Of a stretch of 64,000 bases of DNA, positions 39,899-48,926 are shown in pieces. The DNA comes from Kribbella soli (lineage in GTDB: Bacteria > Actinomycetota > Actinomycetes > Propionibacteriales > Kribbellaceae). Within the stretch, counting starts at the first letter, position 1. Each line of letters starts with the position of its first letter. The DNA is taken from contig NZ_SJJZ01000001.1 in assembly GCF_004331345.1 (NCBI RefSeq), positions 124,001 through 188,000 of the forward strand, in the 5' to 3' direction. The position numbers and the translations under genes were made by a program. Below the pieces are notes generated by a model. That model ran no database searches, was not told the origin of the DNA, and saw nothing but the letters and a program-made list of their open reading frames with translations.

Positions 39899-42226
39899 AT
39901 GGAGACGCCGGACGGCCAGCCCGATCCGCTGAGCGACGCCGAGCTGATCGCGAGCGTTCGCAACGGCGACCTCGAGGCGTACGGCGAGCTGTACGCGCGG
40001 CACCACCACGCCGCCGAGCGGATGGCCCGCCAGCTGGTCCCGGCCAACGACGCCGACGACCTGGCCAGTGACGCGTTCGCCAAGGTCCTGGACGCGCTCC
40101 GGGCCGGCGGTGGGCCGGACGTCTCCTTCCGCGCCTATCTGCTGACGACCGTACGGCGGGTGCACGTCGACCGGATCCGCTCCGGGAGGAAGGTGCAGAC
40201 CACCGACGACATCGCGTCGTACGAGCGGGAGCCGGAGACCTTCGACGACCCGACCGTCACCGGATTCGAGAGCGGCGCGGCTGCGAAGGCGTTCGCCAGC
40301 CTGCCGGAACGCTGGCAGGCGGTGCTCTGGCACACCGAGGTCGAGGGTGAGAAGCCGGCCGCGATCGCTCCCCTGCTCGGCCTGACCGCGAACGGCGTGT
40401 CCGCGCTCGCCTACCGGGCCCGCGAGGGCCTGCGGCAGGCGTACCTGCAGCAGCACCTGGCCGATGTCGCCGGAGATCGCTGCCGCTGGACGACCGAGCG
40501 CCTCGGCGCGTACGTCCGCGGCGGCCTCACCAAGCGCGAGAACCGGAACGTCCGCGAGCACATGGACGACTGCGCGAAGTGCACCGCGGTGTACCTCGAG
40601 CTCGTCGAGGTCAACAGCGCGCTGCCGGCGCTGCTCGCCCCGGCCCTGCTGGGCACCGCGGGCATCGGCTACCTGGCCGCCGCTTCGGGCGCCAAGGTCG
40701 GCCTGGTCGGCTTCTTCGTCACCGGCTGGAAGAAGGCCACCGAGAACAGCACCCGGGCGGCAGTCAGCGGCGGCGCGGTCGTGGTCGTCGCGATCGCCGC
40801 CGTACTCGCCGCGATGGCGCTGACCGGCAACGACACTCCCCCGGCCGCGATCAACCAGCCGTCGACGCAGCCGACGCAGCAGCCGACCCAGCCGCCCGCG
40901 CAGAAGCCCACCGTTCCGCCGGTCAAGCCGCCGGTGAAACCGCCGTCGGCCAAGCCGCCGGCGTCCAACCCGACGCAGGCTCCGACGAGCGCGCCGACGA
41001 CGGCTCCGACCACGACCGCCCCGACTACCGCTCCGACGCAGCCCAGTGTCACGCCGACGCCGACGGTCCCGACGCCGCCTCCGAGTACGCCGACGCCGCC
41101 CAAGCCGACCCCGACCACTCCGGTGCTCGACGAGGGTCTGGTGACGATCAGCATCCCGCAGGGCGGCGGCAACCCGGTGCTCGATGAGACCCCGGCGCCG
41201 CAGCCCCGGTCGGCGCAGGCCGAGGCGCGCACCGCCGGCGTACGGTTCGTGATCACGATCAAGACCCCGGCCGGGAACGCGAATCCGGTCGTGATCGGGC
41301 TCAAGTACGGCGCCGAGCTCGAGTGGCCGCTGAAGTCCAACCCGGCCGGCTGGACCTGCACCCAGGCGTCCGGCTCGTGTACGGCGAGCGACCCGGCGAA
41401 CCCGAAACCGCTGGCAATCACGTTCGACTCCCCGACCGGCGGCTCGACCGCCGGTCGCACCTTCACCGTCTCGGCGAAGACCGGCCGGCTGTACGACGAC
41501 GACTCGGCGACCGTCGACGCGAAGCCGACCACCGACGAGAACCTGCTGAAGATCCTCGACGGCAAGGCCGATCCGGACGTCCACCACCGCATCCTGACCG
41601 TTGCCCCGCGCACCAACCGCAAGAGCGTCACGCTGAAGCTCATGTACGGCGAGGCGCTGGAGTGGCCGATCGCGGCGACCCCGGCCGGCTGGAAGTGCTC
41701 CAAGTCGACCAAGACGTGTACGGCGACCAACCCGGACAAGCCCGCTCCGCTGGCGGCGGACTTCGACGTACCGGACAAGTCGTCGGATGCGGCGCGGACG
41801 TTCACCGTCGCGGCGACCGCGGACCTGGTCAGCGACACCGACTCCGATGTGCTGCCTGCGCTCCAGCAGGACGAGTCGCTGCTGCAGATCCTCACGCCGA
41901 CGCCGCAGACCGACCCGAACCCGTTCGTCTACAACCGGTTCCTGAAGGTCAACGGCGCACAAGGGCGGACGGTGACTCTCGACATCTCGTGGGGACGCAA
42001 CCTGACCTTCCTGCCGTCGTACGCCCAGGGCTGGACCTGCGAGCGGACCAGCGACATCCGCCGCGCGACCTGCACGACGACGAACTACAAGAAGCCGCTG
42101 AACTCCGAGTGGAACGCCTGGCTCCCCGGCAACGGCTCCAGTAACGCCATCACCGTCCACGCACGGGTAGGCGGCCGCGAAGACACCGACACCGCCCAGA
42201 TCCCGCCCTCAACCTCCCGGCGGTGA
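39899..42226 (+). CDS. ECF sigma factor fused to zinc-finger, membrane and extracellular modules
   Basis: One 775-residue chain combines ECF sigma regions 2 and 4 (about 12-185; DADDLASDAFAKVLDAL, SFRAYLLTTVRRVHVDRIR, LPERWQAVLWHTEVEGEKPAAIAPLLGL by landmarks), a ZAS-like zinc finger (REHMDDCAKC near 218-227), one membrane helix (about 287-309), a Pro/Thr-rich stretch (about 312-415) and three extracellular repeats of about 113 residues, each with a GW(T/K)C...C cysteine pair (near 485, 598 and 712). It is thus sigma and anti-sigma in one protein, resembling ECF families with C-terminal extensions such as ECF53. Release would need proteolysis or a conformational signal. The ATG at 39899 has GGGGGAG; the ATG at 39895 is out of frame. 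Confidence 0.88.
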   Translation: METPDGQPDPLSDAELIASVRNGDLEAYGELYARHHHAAERMARQLVPANDADDLASDAFAKVLDALRAGGGPDVSFRAYLLTTVRRVHVDRIRSGRKVQTTDDIASYEREPETFDDPTVTGFESGAAAKAFASLPERWQAVLWHTEVEGEKPAAIAPLLGLTANGVSALAYRAREGLRQAYLQQHLADVAGDRCRWTTERLGAYVRGGLTKRENRNVREHMDDCAKCTAVYLELVEVNSALPALLAPALLGTAGIGYLAAASGAKVGLVGFFVTGWKKATENSTRAAVSGGAVVVVAIAAVLAAMALTGNDTPPAAINQPSTQPTQQPTQPPAQKPTVPPVKPPVKPPSAKPPASNPTQAPTSAPTTAPTTTAPTTAPTQPSVTPTPTVPTPPPSTPTPPKPTPTTPVLDEGLVTISIPQGGGNPVLDETPAPQPRSAQAEARTAGVRFVITIKTPAGNANPVVIGLKYGAELEWPLKSNPAGWTCTQASGSCTASDPANPKPLAITFDSPTGGSTAGRTFTVSAKTGRLYDDDSATVDAKPTTDENLLKILDGKADPDVHHRILTVAPRTNRKSVTLKLMYGEALEWPIAATPAGWKCSKSTKTCTATNPDKPAPLAADFDVPDKSSDAARTFTVAATADLVSDTDSDVLPALQQDESLLQILTPTPQTDPNPFVYNRFLKVNGAQGRTVTLDISWGRNLTFLPSYAQGWTCERTSDIRRATCTTTNYKKPLNSEWNAWLPGNGSSNAITVHARVGGREDTDTAQIPPSTSRR

Positions 42227-42256
42227 AATGGGGTTGCCGGGTCGCCTATCCTGGTG

Positions 42257-42476
42257 GTGTTCGCGTTGAGGGAACCAAGTAACGCCGTACGCCACGTCAG
42301 AGAGAGTCGCCGGTAGCTGGGAAGGCGAAACGTGGAGCGGTCGTGAAGACACTCCTGAGCGACTGTTGTGCAAGAGGCCGGACCGAGCCGTAGGGCGTGG
42401 TCCGGTGAAGGTGTGGTGGCACCGCGAGATTCCCCTTCGCCCACACCTCCGGGGTTCGGATGTAGACCTGGAGGTG
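42257..42476 (+). promoter_or_regulatory. T-box riboswitch (translational type) upstream of aspS
   Basis: Stem I is closed by CGTTGAGG (42264-42271) with CCTGAGCG (42354-42361), and higher by CGCCACGT with ACGTGG-A-GCG. The inner loop on the 3' side contains GAC (42348-42350), an Asp codon followed by A. The apex has AGAGAGTCGCCGG...GGGAAGGCGAA. CCGGACC/GGTCCGG (42378-42405) is a further stem. The T-box bulge is TGGCACCGCG (42417-42426); its C pairs with discriminator G73 of tRNA-Asp. GGTGTGG/CCACACC (antisequestrator) competes with CACCTCC (42444-42450) pairing to the Shine-Dalgarno GGAGGTG (42470-42476), so uncharged tRNA would open translation. Confidence 0.9.
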
Positions 42477-42485
42477 AAAACAGCG

Positions 42486-43775
42486 ATGCGAATTCTCAGC
42501 CATGAGATCCCCTCAGCAGTAGGCCAGACCGTTACGGTGGCCGGCTGGGTGCACCGAAGACGACGGCTCGCCGCCGTCAGTTTCCTGATCCTGCGCGACC
42601 GGTCCGGCCTCAGCCAGATCGTCGTGAAGGCGCCGGAGACCCAAGCACAGCTGGACGAACTCGGTGAGGAGACCGTGGTCCAGGTGACCGGTACGGTCGC
42701 CGCCAACCCGCAGGCTCCCGGTGGCGCCGAGATCGTCGACCCGGTGATCGAGCCGCTGACCGAGCCGGCCGCGACGCCGCCGATCGAGCTGTGGCGTCCG
42801 ACGGTCGGCGCCGGGCTGCCCGTCGTCCTCGACAACGCACCGGTCGCGCTGCGACACCCGGCGGTGCGGGCCGGGTGGGAGATCGCCGCGGCCGCCCTGC
42901 ACGGGTTCCGGTCCGCGCTGGACGGTCAGGGCTTCACGGAGATCCAGACGCCGAAGATCGTCGGTACGGCGACCGAGTCCGGGGCGAACGTGTTCGCGCT
43001 GGACTACTTCGGCGGTCCGGCGTACCTGGCGCAGTCGCCGCAGTTCTACAAGCAGACGATGGTCGGCGTGTTCGAGCGGGTCTTCGAGGTCGGTCCGGTG
43101 TTCCGGGCCGAGCCGCACGACACGGTCCGGCACCTGGCCGAGTACGTGTCGCTGGACGCGGAGTTCGGCTTCATCACCGACCATCGCGACGTTCTCGCCG
43201 TACTGCGTTCCGTGATCGCCGAGATGTTGTCGGCGGTGGGTACGCGAGCGGGTGGGGCGTTGGAGCGTCTCGGGGTGACGGTGCCGGAGATCCCGGTCGA
43301 CGTACCGGTGGTGCACTTCAGCGAGGCGCTGAAGATCGCCGGGGCGGACCCGGAGGAGCCGGACCTCGCGCCCGCGGACGAGCGCGCTATCGGCGAGTGG
43401 GCGCTGCGTGAGCACGGCAGCGACTTCGTCGCGGTCGAGGGCTACCCGATGGTGAAGCGGCCGTTCTACACGCATCCGCAGCCGTCGGACCCGCGGTGGT
43501 CGAACTCGTTCGACCTCCTGTTCCGCGGGGTCGAGCTGGTCACCGGCGGCCAGCGCCTGCACAGGTACTCCGACTACGTCGCGGCCCTCGCGGCGCGCGG
43601 CGAGTCGGCGGACGCTCCGGCGTACAGCTCGTACCTGCAGGCGTTCAAGCACGGGATGCCGCCGCACGGCGGGTTCGCGATCGGGCTGGAGCGGTTCGTG
43701 GCGCGACTGACCGGGGCGGAGAACGTCCGCGAGGTCACGCTGTTCCCCCGCGACCTGCACCGGCTGACGCCCTGA
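42486..43775 (+). CDS. aspS: Aspartyl-tRNA synthetase, archaeal/nondiscriminating type
   Basis: The 429-residue enzyme is the short archaeal/eukaryotic AspRS type: an OB-fold anticodon-binding domain (VTVAGWVHRRRRLAAVSFLILRDRSG landmarks) and a class II core with motif 2 FEVGPVFRAEPHDTVRHLAEYVSLDAEF and motif 3 GGFAIGLERFVARL. The bacterial GAD insertion domain is absent. Such enzymes often charge both tRNA-Asp and tRNA-Asn; the latter is then amidated by GatCAB. It is under a T-box, which is a second sign of aspartate-specific control. Whether the usual bacterial AspRS also exists elsewhere in this genome is unknown. It is the first of three overlapping genes. Confidence 0.93.
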   Translation: MRILSHEIPSAVGQTVTVAGWVHRRRRLAAVSFLILRDRSGLSQIVVKAPETQAQLDELGEETVVQVTGTVAANPQAPGGAEIVDPVIEPLTEPAATPPIELWRPTVGAGLPVVLDNAPVALRHPAVRAGWEIAAAALHGFRSALDGQGFTEIQTPKIVGTATESGANVFALDYFGGPAYLAQSPQFYKQTMVGVFERVFEVGPVFRAEPHDTVRHLAEYVSLDAEFGFITDHRDVLAVLRSVIAEMLSAVGTRAGGALERLGVTVPEIPVDVPVVHFSEALKIAGADPEEPDLAPADERAIGEWALREHGSDFVAVEGYPMVKRPFYTHPQPSDPRWSNSFDLLFRGVELVTGGQRLHRYSDYVAALAARGESADAPAYSSYLQAFKHGMPPHGGFAIGLERFVARLTGAENVREVTLFPRDLHRLTP

Positions 43776-44629
43776 TGGACACCACCGAGTCGGTTGTCGC
43801 CGAGCTGAACGTTGCCCTCGGCACCAAGTATCAGCTCGTGCGGCAACTGACCGGTGGTCTGCAGTCGACTGCGTACGAGCTGACCGGCGGCGTGGTCCTG
43901 AAATGGACCGACAACCCCGGGTGGGCACCACGCGTCCGGAAGGCGGCCGAGCTCGTCCGCCGGGCGCGTGCCGTCGGCTATCCCACGCCGGCCTGGCTTG
44001 CCGTCGGCACGACCGCCGCCGGGTCGCCGTACCAACTGCAGGAGCTCGTCCCCGGCAGCCCACCGACGTTGGACGACGCACTGGCACGGCAGCTGATCGA
44101 GATCTGTGAGCTCCAGCGGGACCTGCTCCCGGAGAATCACGAGGTGACCTGGTCGGGCTGGTCGAGCGGCGTCGTCTTCGACGGCTGGGACGGCGTGTGG
44201 GAGCGAGTGCAGGCGTACGACGGTGAGGCCGCCGAGCTCCTCGAACGGTACGGCGAACTCTGTCGCCCGTATCGAGACGAGGAGCTCCCCCGCCACGACT
44301 TCGTGCACGGGGATCTGAACATGGGCAATCTGCTCGTGGCCGACGGGCGGATCACCGGGATCGTGGATATCGAGGCAGCCGGCGGCGGGGCGCGCGCGTA
44401 CGACCTCGTCGGGCTGGCGACGTCCGCGGCACGGGACGGTGCGGAGGCCGGCGTCGACGAACTGTTCCTCGAGGCGGCACTGCGAGCGAATGGGCGCGCC
44501 GCGGTCGCGGTGTGCGCGGCGGCGGCGTTCGCGAGCGTCGCGGAGTTCGTCCACGAGCGTACGACGTACTCGCAGGAGCGGGTGAATCACGGCGGCCGGC
44601 GGCTGCTCGAGATGATGGGCGCATGCTGA
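43775..44629 (+). CDS. Aminoglycoside-phosphotransferase-fold kinase in the T-box operon
   Basis: The 284-residue protein has the APH/choline-kinase fold: GGLQSTAYEL as glycine-rich loop, Lys in VVLKWT, the catalytic HGDLNMGNLL (Asp near 179) and the metal-binding IVDIEAAGGG. Family members phosphorylate aminoglycosides, choline, homoserine-like or sugar hydroxyls; the substrate here is not known. Its ATG overlaps the aspS stop by one base and its end overlaps the M20 gene by seven, so all three depend on the T-box leader. This ties the kinase to aspartate or tRNA-Asp supply rather than to drug resistance in the usual sense. Confidence 0.82.
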   Translation: MDTTESVVAELNVALGTKYQLVRQLTGGLQSTAYELTGGVVLKWTDNPGWAPRVRKAAELVRRARAVGYPTPAWLAVGTTAAGSPYQLQELVPGSPPTLDDALARQLIEICELQRDLLPENHEVTWSGWSSGVVFDGWDGVWERVQAYDGEAAELLERYGELCRPYRDEELPRHDFVHGDLNMGNLLVADGRITGIVDIEAAGGGARAYDLVGLATSAARDGAEAGVDELFLEAALRANGRAAVAVCAAAAFASVAEFVHERTTYSQERVNHGGRRLLEMMGAC

Positions 44630-45846
44630 ACGAGGTGGAGCTGGCCGTTCTCGATGCGATCGACGACGAGCGGATCGTTGCGGAATTGCGGGAGCTGGTG
44701 CAGATCCCGAGCGTGGACGGGACCGCGGCCGAGATCGACGTACAGGCGTGGTGTGCTGCGCGGTTGGAGGCGCTGGGGCTGGCCGTCGATCACTGGCGGC
44801 TCGAGTTGGCGCCCGACGATCCGGAGTTCCCCGGGATGGAAGTCGAGCGCGACGAGGCGTGGGGCTGTGTCGGCGTACTGGGCGGCGATGCGAGGCCGGG
44901 GCTGATTCTCAACGGGCATGTCGATGTGGTTCCGGGTGGCACGTTCGACGCCCGGATCGAGGACGGCGTGATGTGGGGCCGCGGGACCTGTGACATGAAG
45001 GGCGGTGTCGCGGCGATCCTCGGCGCGGTGGCGGCGATCGTTGCCGCGGGCATTCGGTTGCGGAAACCGTTGGCGGTGCACACCGTGATCGGCGAGGAGG
45101 ACGGCGGCGTCGGCGCGTTCGCGACCCTGCGCCGCGGCCATCGCGGCGAGGCCTGCCTGATCGCGGAACCCACCGCAGGCACGGTGATCCCAGCGAACGC
45201 AGGCTCGCTGACCTTCCGCTTGGAGGTGCCGGGACTCGCCACCCACGGTTCGACCCGCAGCCGCGGGGTGAGTGCGATCGAGAAGTTCACCGTGATCCAG
45301 GCCGCGCTGCAGGAGCTCGAACGCGAGCGCAACCGGGACCCGCATCCACTGCTCGCCCATCTCGACCTCGCCAACCCGCTGTCGGTCGGCACCATCGCGG
45401 CCGGCGACTGGGCGAGCACCGTCCCCGACCACCTGATCGCCGAGGGCAGATACGGCGTACGCCTCGGTGAATCACTCGCCGACGCACGGACCGCCTTCGA
45501 GACCGCGATCGCAGAGGCTTGCGCGAAGGACGACTGGATGCACGAGCACCCCGTTGCGGTCAGCTGGCCGGGCGGCGAGTTCGCCTCAGGCCTGCTCCCC
45601 GAAGGCGACCCCCTCCTCGCCGACACCCTTCAGGCAGTGACCGACGCGGGCGGCCCGGTTCCAGCGGTCAAGGGAGCGCCGTACGGCTCAGATCTACGCC
45701 AATACGCCGCAGCGGGCATCCCCACCCTGCAGTACGGACCTGGAGACGTGAGGTACGCGCATGCCGCCGACGAGCACGTGGTGCTCTCGGACGTGCTGCA
45801 TGCCGCACGCACGTACGCCTTACTCACCGTGCGCCGCTGCTCATAA
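44623..45846 (+). CDS. M20 family metallopeptidase (ArgE/DapE-like deacylase)
   Basis: The 407-residue enzyme has the two-zinc M20 motifs: NGHVDVVPGG (His ligand, Asp), GRGTCDMKGG (bridging Asp near 124), IGEEDGG (catalytic and metal Glu) and the EPT ligand region, plus the dimerisation domain with ATHGSTRSRG. M20 enzymes remove acyl groups from N-acyl amino acids or cleave small peptides. The ATG at 44623 overlaps the kinase gene. Under the Asp T-box, release of aspartate from an acylated or peptide precursor is plausible but unproven. Confidence 0.9.
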   Translation: MLNEVELAVLDAIDDERIVAELRELVQIPSVDGTAAEIDVQAWCAARLEALGLAVDHWRLELAPDDPEFPGMEVERDEAWGCVGVLGGDARPGLILNGHVDVVPGGTFDARIEDGVMWGRGTCDMKGGVAAILGAVAAIVAAGIRLRKPLAVHTVIGEEDGGVGAFATLRRGHRGEACLIAEPTAGTVIPANAGSLTFRLEVPGLATHGSTRSRGVSAIEKFTVIQAALQELERERNRDPHPLLAHLDLANPLSVGTIAAGDWASTVPDHLIAEGRYGVRLGESLADARTAFETAIAEACAKDDWMHEHPVAVSWPGGEFASGLLPEGDPLLADTLQAVTDAGGPVPAVKGAPYGSDLRQYAAAGIPTLQYGPGDVRYAHAADEHVVLSDVLHAARTYALLTVRRCS

Positions 45847-45888
45847 CGCGAACTCACCGGAAGCATCCGGTCGACCCTCAAGGGTCGG

Positions 45889-47565
45889 TCAGGCAGTCCC
45901 TGGCAGGTCGTCAGATTCAGGCGAGGGCGTGCGGTAACGCCTGCCGGTGGGGCCGGTCCAGGTGGTAGTGCCGTCGCGGTTCGGTTCGACCGTCCATCCG
46001 CCTTCGTGCTTCAGGCGGTGATGATGTCGGCAGAGGCAGTGGAGATTGTCTGTGGTGGTGCGACCACCGGCCGCGAAGGCGACGCGGTGGTCGAGATCGG
46101 CGAACTCGGCCGGACGGTTGCAGCCAGGGAACTGGCAGGTGCGATCGCGCAGTCGAACGAAGCGATCGACGGCCGCGCCGGGTGTATAGGTGTCTGAATT
46201 GCCGGGCGGCGGTTCGTCGGTAATGCGGACATCGAGGTGGGACCGAGCCGAGCGCCCGAGCTTTCCGAGGAGGTTGCGGGCGAGGGTTCGTGTGAGGTGC
46301 TTGCGCAGGGATTCTTGAGGAATCGGCCCGTAGTGTTCGGCGGTCCCGCCGGTGCTGTTCTCGCCGTTGATCAGGGCGCGGATCTCGGCGCCGGTCGCGT
46401 GGATGACGACACTCGCCTCCGCGCCGATGGCGGATTCGTCGCGCAGATCGCAGACGTCCTGGTCGACGGTCTCTGCGGCCGCGTCGACGGCCGAACTCTC
46501 ATCGACCGGCTCGTCGGCGGGATGGGTCTGCGATCCGGCGTGGCTACCGGTCTTGGTGCGGGGGAGGAGCCGGTCCAGGGCGATGTCGGCGCGCAGCTGA
46601 TCCATGGAGCGGGGGTCGCCGTGACGACGCCGGTACGCCGCCGCGCGAGTAAGACTGTTCATCACCGCGCCCGCATCCAAAGCGTCCTGGGTATGGATCA
46701 GCTCAGCCGTACCGTCACTGCTCGGAAAGATCCGCACCGACCGCTCATCCATCGCCCGCGCATGTGACTTGCTCCGCGCGTCCGGCGAACGCCGAGCGGC
46801 CTCCCGCTGCGCTTCCTGCTTCACCTTCTGCAACGGATGCTTCCCGGCCCACTCCAGCACCGCCGTCTCGGCCGCACGCCTCGCTTCCGGCTCCTCCAGG
46901 ACCGACAACTCCCGCACGATCGTGAACGCGGCCCGCTCGGTCAGCTGCCCCACCTCCAGCGCCCGCAACGTCGCCGGAAAATTGTGCACCAATTCGCACG
47001 ACGTATGAATCCGCGCCATCGCAGCGCCCCTGTGCATCTGCCACACCAACGCGAGCTCATCGGCAGTCGACCGCAGATCCCCTGCCACCCAACGTCGCTC
47101 CCCAGGAGCAGCTGCTCTGTCTCCAGGCTCGGGGTAGCGGTGACCAAGGTCGGCTGACGCACCATGCAACGAGGCCTCGTACCCAGCGGTCGCCTCTGCC
47201 TTCATCGCGGCCAGCCGCGCCTCCAACCGGCCGATCGCCTCCTGCCGATTCAACCAGCCCGAATCGCTCAACTCAGACGTGTCCTGGAACGCAACCGCCT
47301 CGAACAACCCGACACCGCGCTCAGGGTCGTCCTCTTCGTCATACCGGCCGAGCAGTCCATGCCGAGCTGCGAGCCGCGCATCAGTGCGCACCCGGTCGAC
47401 CAACGCGAGGAACGCGGCATCCCAGTGCTCGTCGTCACCCCGACCTGCCTCATCCGCAATTGCTGCTCCCGCCACACCAGGCACGACAGACAGCGCAGGT
47501 CCGACCGACGCCCCCAACGGGCCGCTGGCCTCGTCGGCTGGCCGATCGACCGGACACTCACTCAT
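45889..47565 (-). CDS. DUF222 and HNH endonuclease domain protein (13E12 family)
   Basis: The 558-residue protein has a long helical DUF222 region (about 40-440; ATAGYEASL, HLTRTLARNLLG) and a C-terminal HNH domain with DRTCQFPGCNRP, DLDHRVAFAAGG and NLHCLCRHHHRLKH, including the Cys pairs and the histidine of HNH nucleases. In mycobacteria REP13E12 members of this family carry SOS boxes. Here a LexA box overlaps a TATGAT -10 box seven bases before the ATG at 47565, so I use that start and expect a leaderless message; an in-frame ATG at 47634 would place the box inside the gene. A DNA-damage-induced nuclease of unclear benefit is the best reading. Confidence 0.88.
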   Translation of the reverse strand: MSECPVDRPADEASGPLGASVGPALSVVPGVAGAAIADEAGRGDDEHWDAAFLALVDRVRTDARLAARHGLLGRYDEEDDPERGVGLFEAVAFQDTSELSDSGWLNRQEAIGRLEARLAAMKAEATAGYEASLHGASADLGHRYPEPGDRAAAPGERRWVAGDLRSTADELALVWQMHRGAAMARIHTSCELVHNFPATLRALEVGQLTERAAFTIVRELSVLEEPEARRAAETAVLEWAGKHPLQKVKQEAQREAARRSPDARSKSHARAMDERSVRIFPSSDGTAELIHTQDALDAGAVMNSLTRAAAYRRRHGDPRSMDQLRADIALDRLLPRTKTGSHAGSQTHPADEPVDESSAVDAAAETVDQDVCDLRDESAIGAEASVVIHATGAEIRALINGENSTGGTAEHYGPIPQESLRKHLTRTLARNLLGKLGRSARSHLDVRITDEPPPGNSDTYTPGAAVDRFVRLRDRTCQFPGCNRPAEFADLDHRVAFAAGGRTTTDNLHCLCRHHHRLKHEGGWTVEPNRDGTTTWTGPTGRRYRTPSPESDDLPGTA

Positions 47566-47569
47566 GCAA

Positions 47570-47609
47570 TCGATCATACGTTCGAATAACCGCCGAGCCA
47601 AATCGTCCC
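47570..47609 (-). promoter_or_regulatory. LexA (SOS) box overlapping a leaderless promoter
   Basis: The plus-strand sequence TCGATCATACGTTCGA (47570-47585) matches the actinobacterial LexA box TCGAAC-N4-GTTCGA at 11 of 12 fixed positions. On the minus strand TTGGCT, 17 bases and TATGAT form a -35/-10 pair; the -10 is seven bases before the ATG at 47565. Confidence 0.75.
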
Positions 47610-47661
47610 GCGGCCACGGCCAGGGCTGCACCATCGCGCAGCCCGGCCGAGACCTGGCGAC

Positions 47662-48894
47662 TCAGTCCTCGAGGGCCTGGTAGAGCGTGGTCCAGAAGTC
47701 GTTCATGAGCTGGACCGAGGACGGCACGGTCGTACCGACCTGGGTGAGCAGGATGCCGGTGACCTGGTGGACCGGGTCCGCGTACGTCGACGTACCGGCG
47801 CCGCCGTCCCAGCCGAACTGGCCGATCGGCGCGTAGTCGCCCCGGTAGGTGCGCACGGCCATCCCGAAGCCCCAGCCGCCCTGCTGACCCTGGCCGAACG
47901 AGATGTGCACGTTGTCCCTGGCCAGCGTCTCCCGGGCCGCCAACTGCTCGGCCGTGAGGCTGTTGGTGGTCATCAGCTCCACCGCCGGCCGGGAGAGGAT
48001 CCGCTCGCCCTGGTGTACGCCGTGGTTCAGCAGCATCCGGAAGTAGGCGTGGTAGTCGTCGGCGGTGGAGTTCAGCCCGCCGCCACCGCCCTGGAAGGCC
48101 GGCGGAGCGCTGTGCCGGCCGCCCTCGGCCTCGTCCCACACCTGGAACTCACCGGTCGCCGGGTCCGGCGCGTACAGCGGTGGCAGCCGGTGCAGCTGAT
48201 CGGCGGGAACGGAGAACCCGGTGTCCTTCATACCCAGCGGCCCGAAGATCCGCTCCTGCAGGAACTCGTCGTACGACTGACCGGTGACCCGGGAGACGAG
48301 GACGCCGATCAGGTCGCTGCTGATCTGGTACTGCCAGCGCTCGCCCGGCTGGTACATCAGCGGCAGCGTGCCGAGGCGCTTCATCCACTCGTCCTGCTCC
48401 GGCATCGGCACCGGCCCGTTGGGCGTGATGCCCTGCTCGAACAGGGCGGCCATGATCGGCGTACCGATCATCGTCATGTCCATGCCGAGCCCGAACGTGG
48501 AGGTCAGCACGTCCCGGACGGTGATCGGGCGCTTGGCCGGCACGGTGTCGTCCACCTGGCTGTCGATCCGCTTCAGCACCTGACGGCCGGCCAGCTCGGG
48601 CAGCCACGGCTCGATCGTGTCGTCGAGCCGCAGCCGGCACTCGTCGAGCAGCACCATCGCCGCCGACACCGAGACCGGCTTGGACGTCGAGGCCATCCGG
48701 AAGATCGTGTCCCGCTGCATCGGCGCGCCGCCCTCGTGACGCAGCGTCCCGAGCGTCTCGACGTACGGCTCACCGTCGCCGCGGCTGACCAGGGCGACGA
48801 CGCCGGGGATCTTCCCGGAGTCGACGTGCCGGGCCAGTACGTCGTGCAGTCGGCGCAACCCGGCCTCGGTGAAGCCGGAGGGAGTCGTTGACAT
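47662..48894 (-). CDS. Class C beta-lactamase/serine hydrolase family protein
   Basis: The 410-residue protein has the penicillin-binding-like SxxK motif in FRMASTSKPVSV (Ser near 69-70), a Tyr motif in WQYQISSDLIGVL (YxS rather than YxN) and a late FGWDGGAG segment in place of KTG. No signal peptide is seen, so it is likely a cytoplasmic esterase or D-amino-acid peptidase relative, such as EstB-like enzymes, rather than a secreted beta-lactamase. The ATG at 48894 fits. It follows the DUF4097 gene by 32 bases on the same strand. Confidence 0.88.
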   Translation of the reverse strand: MSTTPSGFTEAGLRRLHDVLARHVDSGKIPGVVALVSRGDGEPYVETLGTLRHEGGAPMQRDTIFRMASTSKPVSVSAAMVLLDECRLRLDDTIEPWLPELAGRQVLKRIDSQVDDTVPAKRPITVRDVLTSTFGLGMDMTMIGTPIMAALFEQGITPNGPVPMPEQDEWMKRLGTLPLMYQPGERWQYQISSDLIGVLVSRVTGQSYDEFLQERIFGPLGMKDTGFSVPADQLHRLPPLYAPDPATGEFQVWDEAEGGRHSAPPAFQGGGGGLNSTADDYHAYFRMLLNHGVHQGERILSRPAVELMTTNSLTAEQLAARETLARDNVHISFGQGQQGGWGFGMAVRTYRGDYAPIGQFGWDGGAGTSTYADPVHQVTGILLTQVGTTVPSSVQLMNDFWTTLYQALED

Positions 48895-48926
48895 CGTGGT
48901 GTGCTCCTTTGATTGAAACGTTCAGG

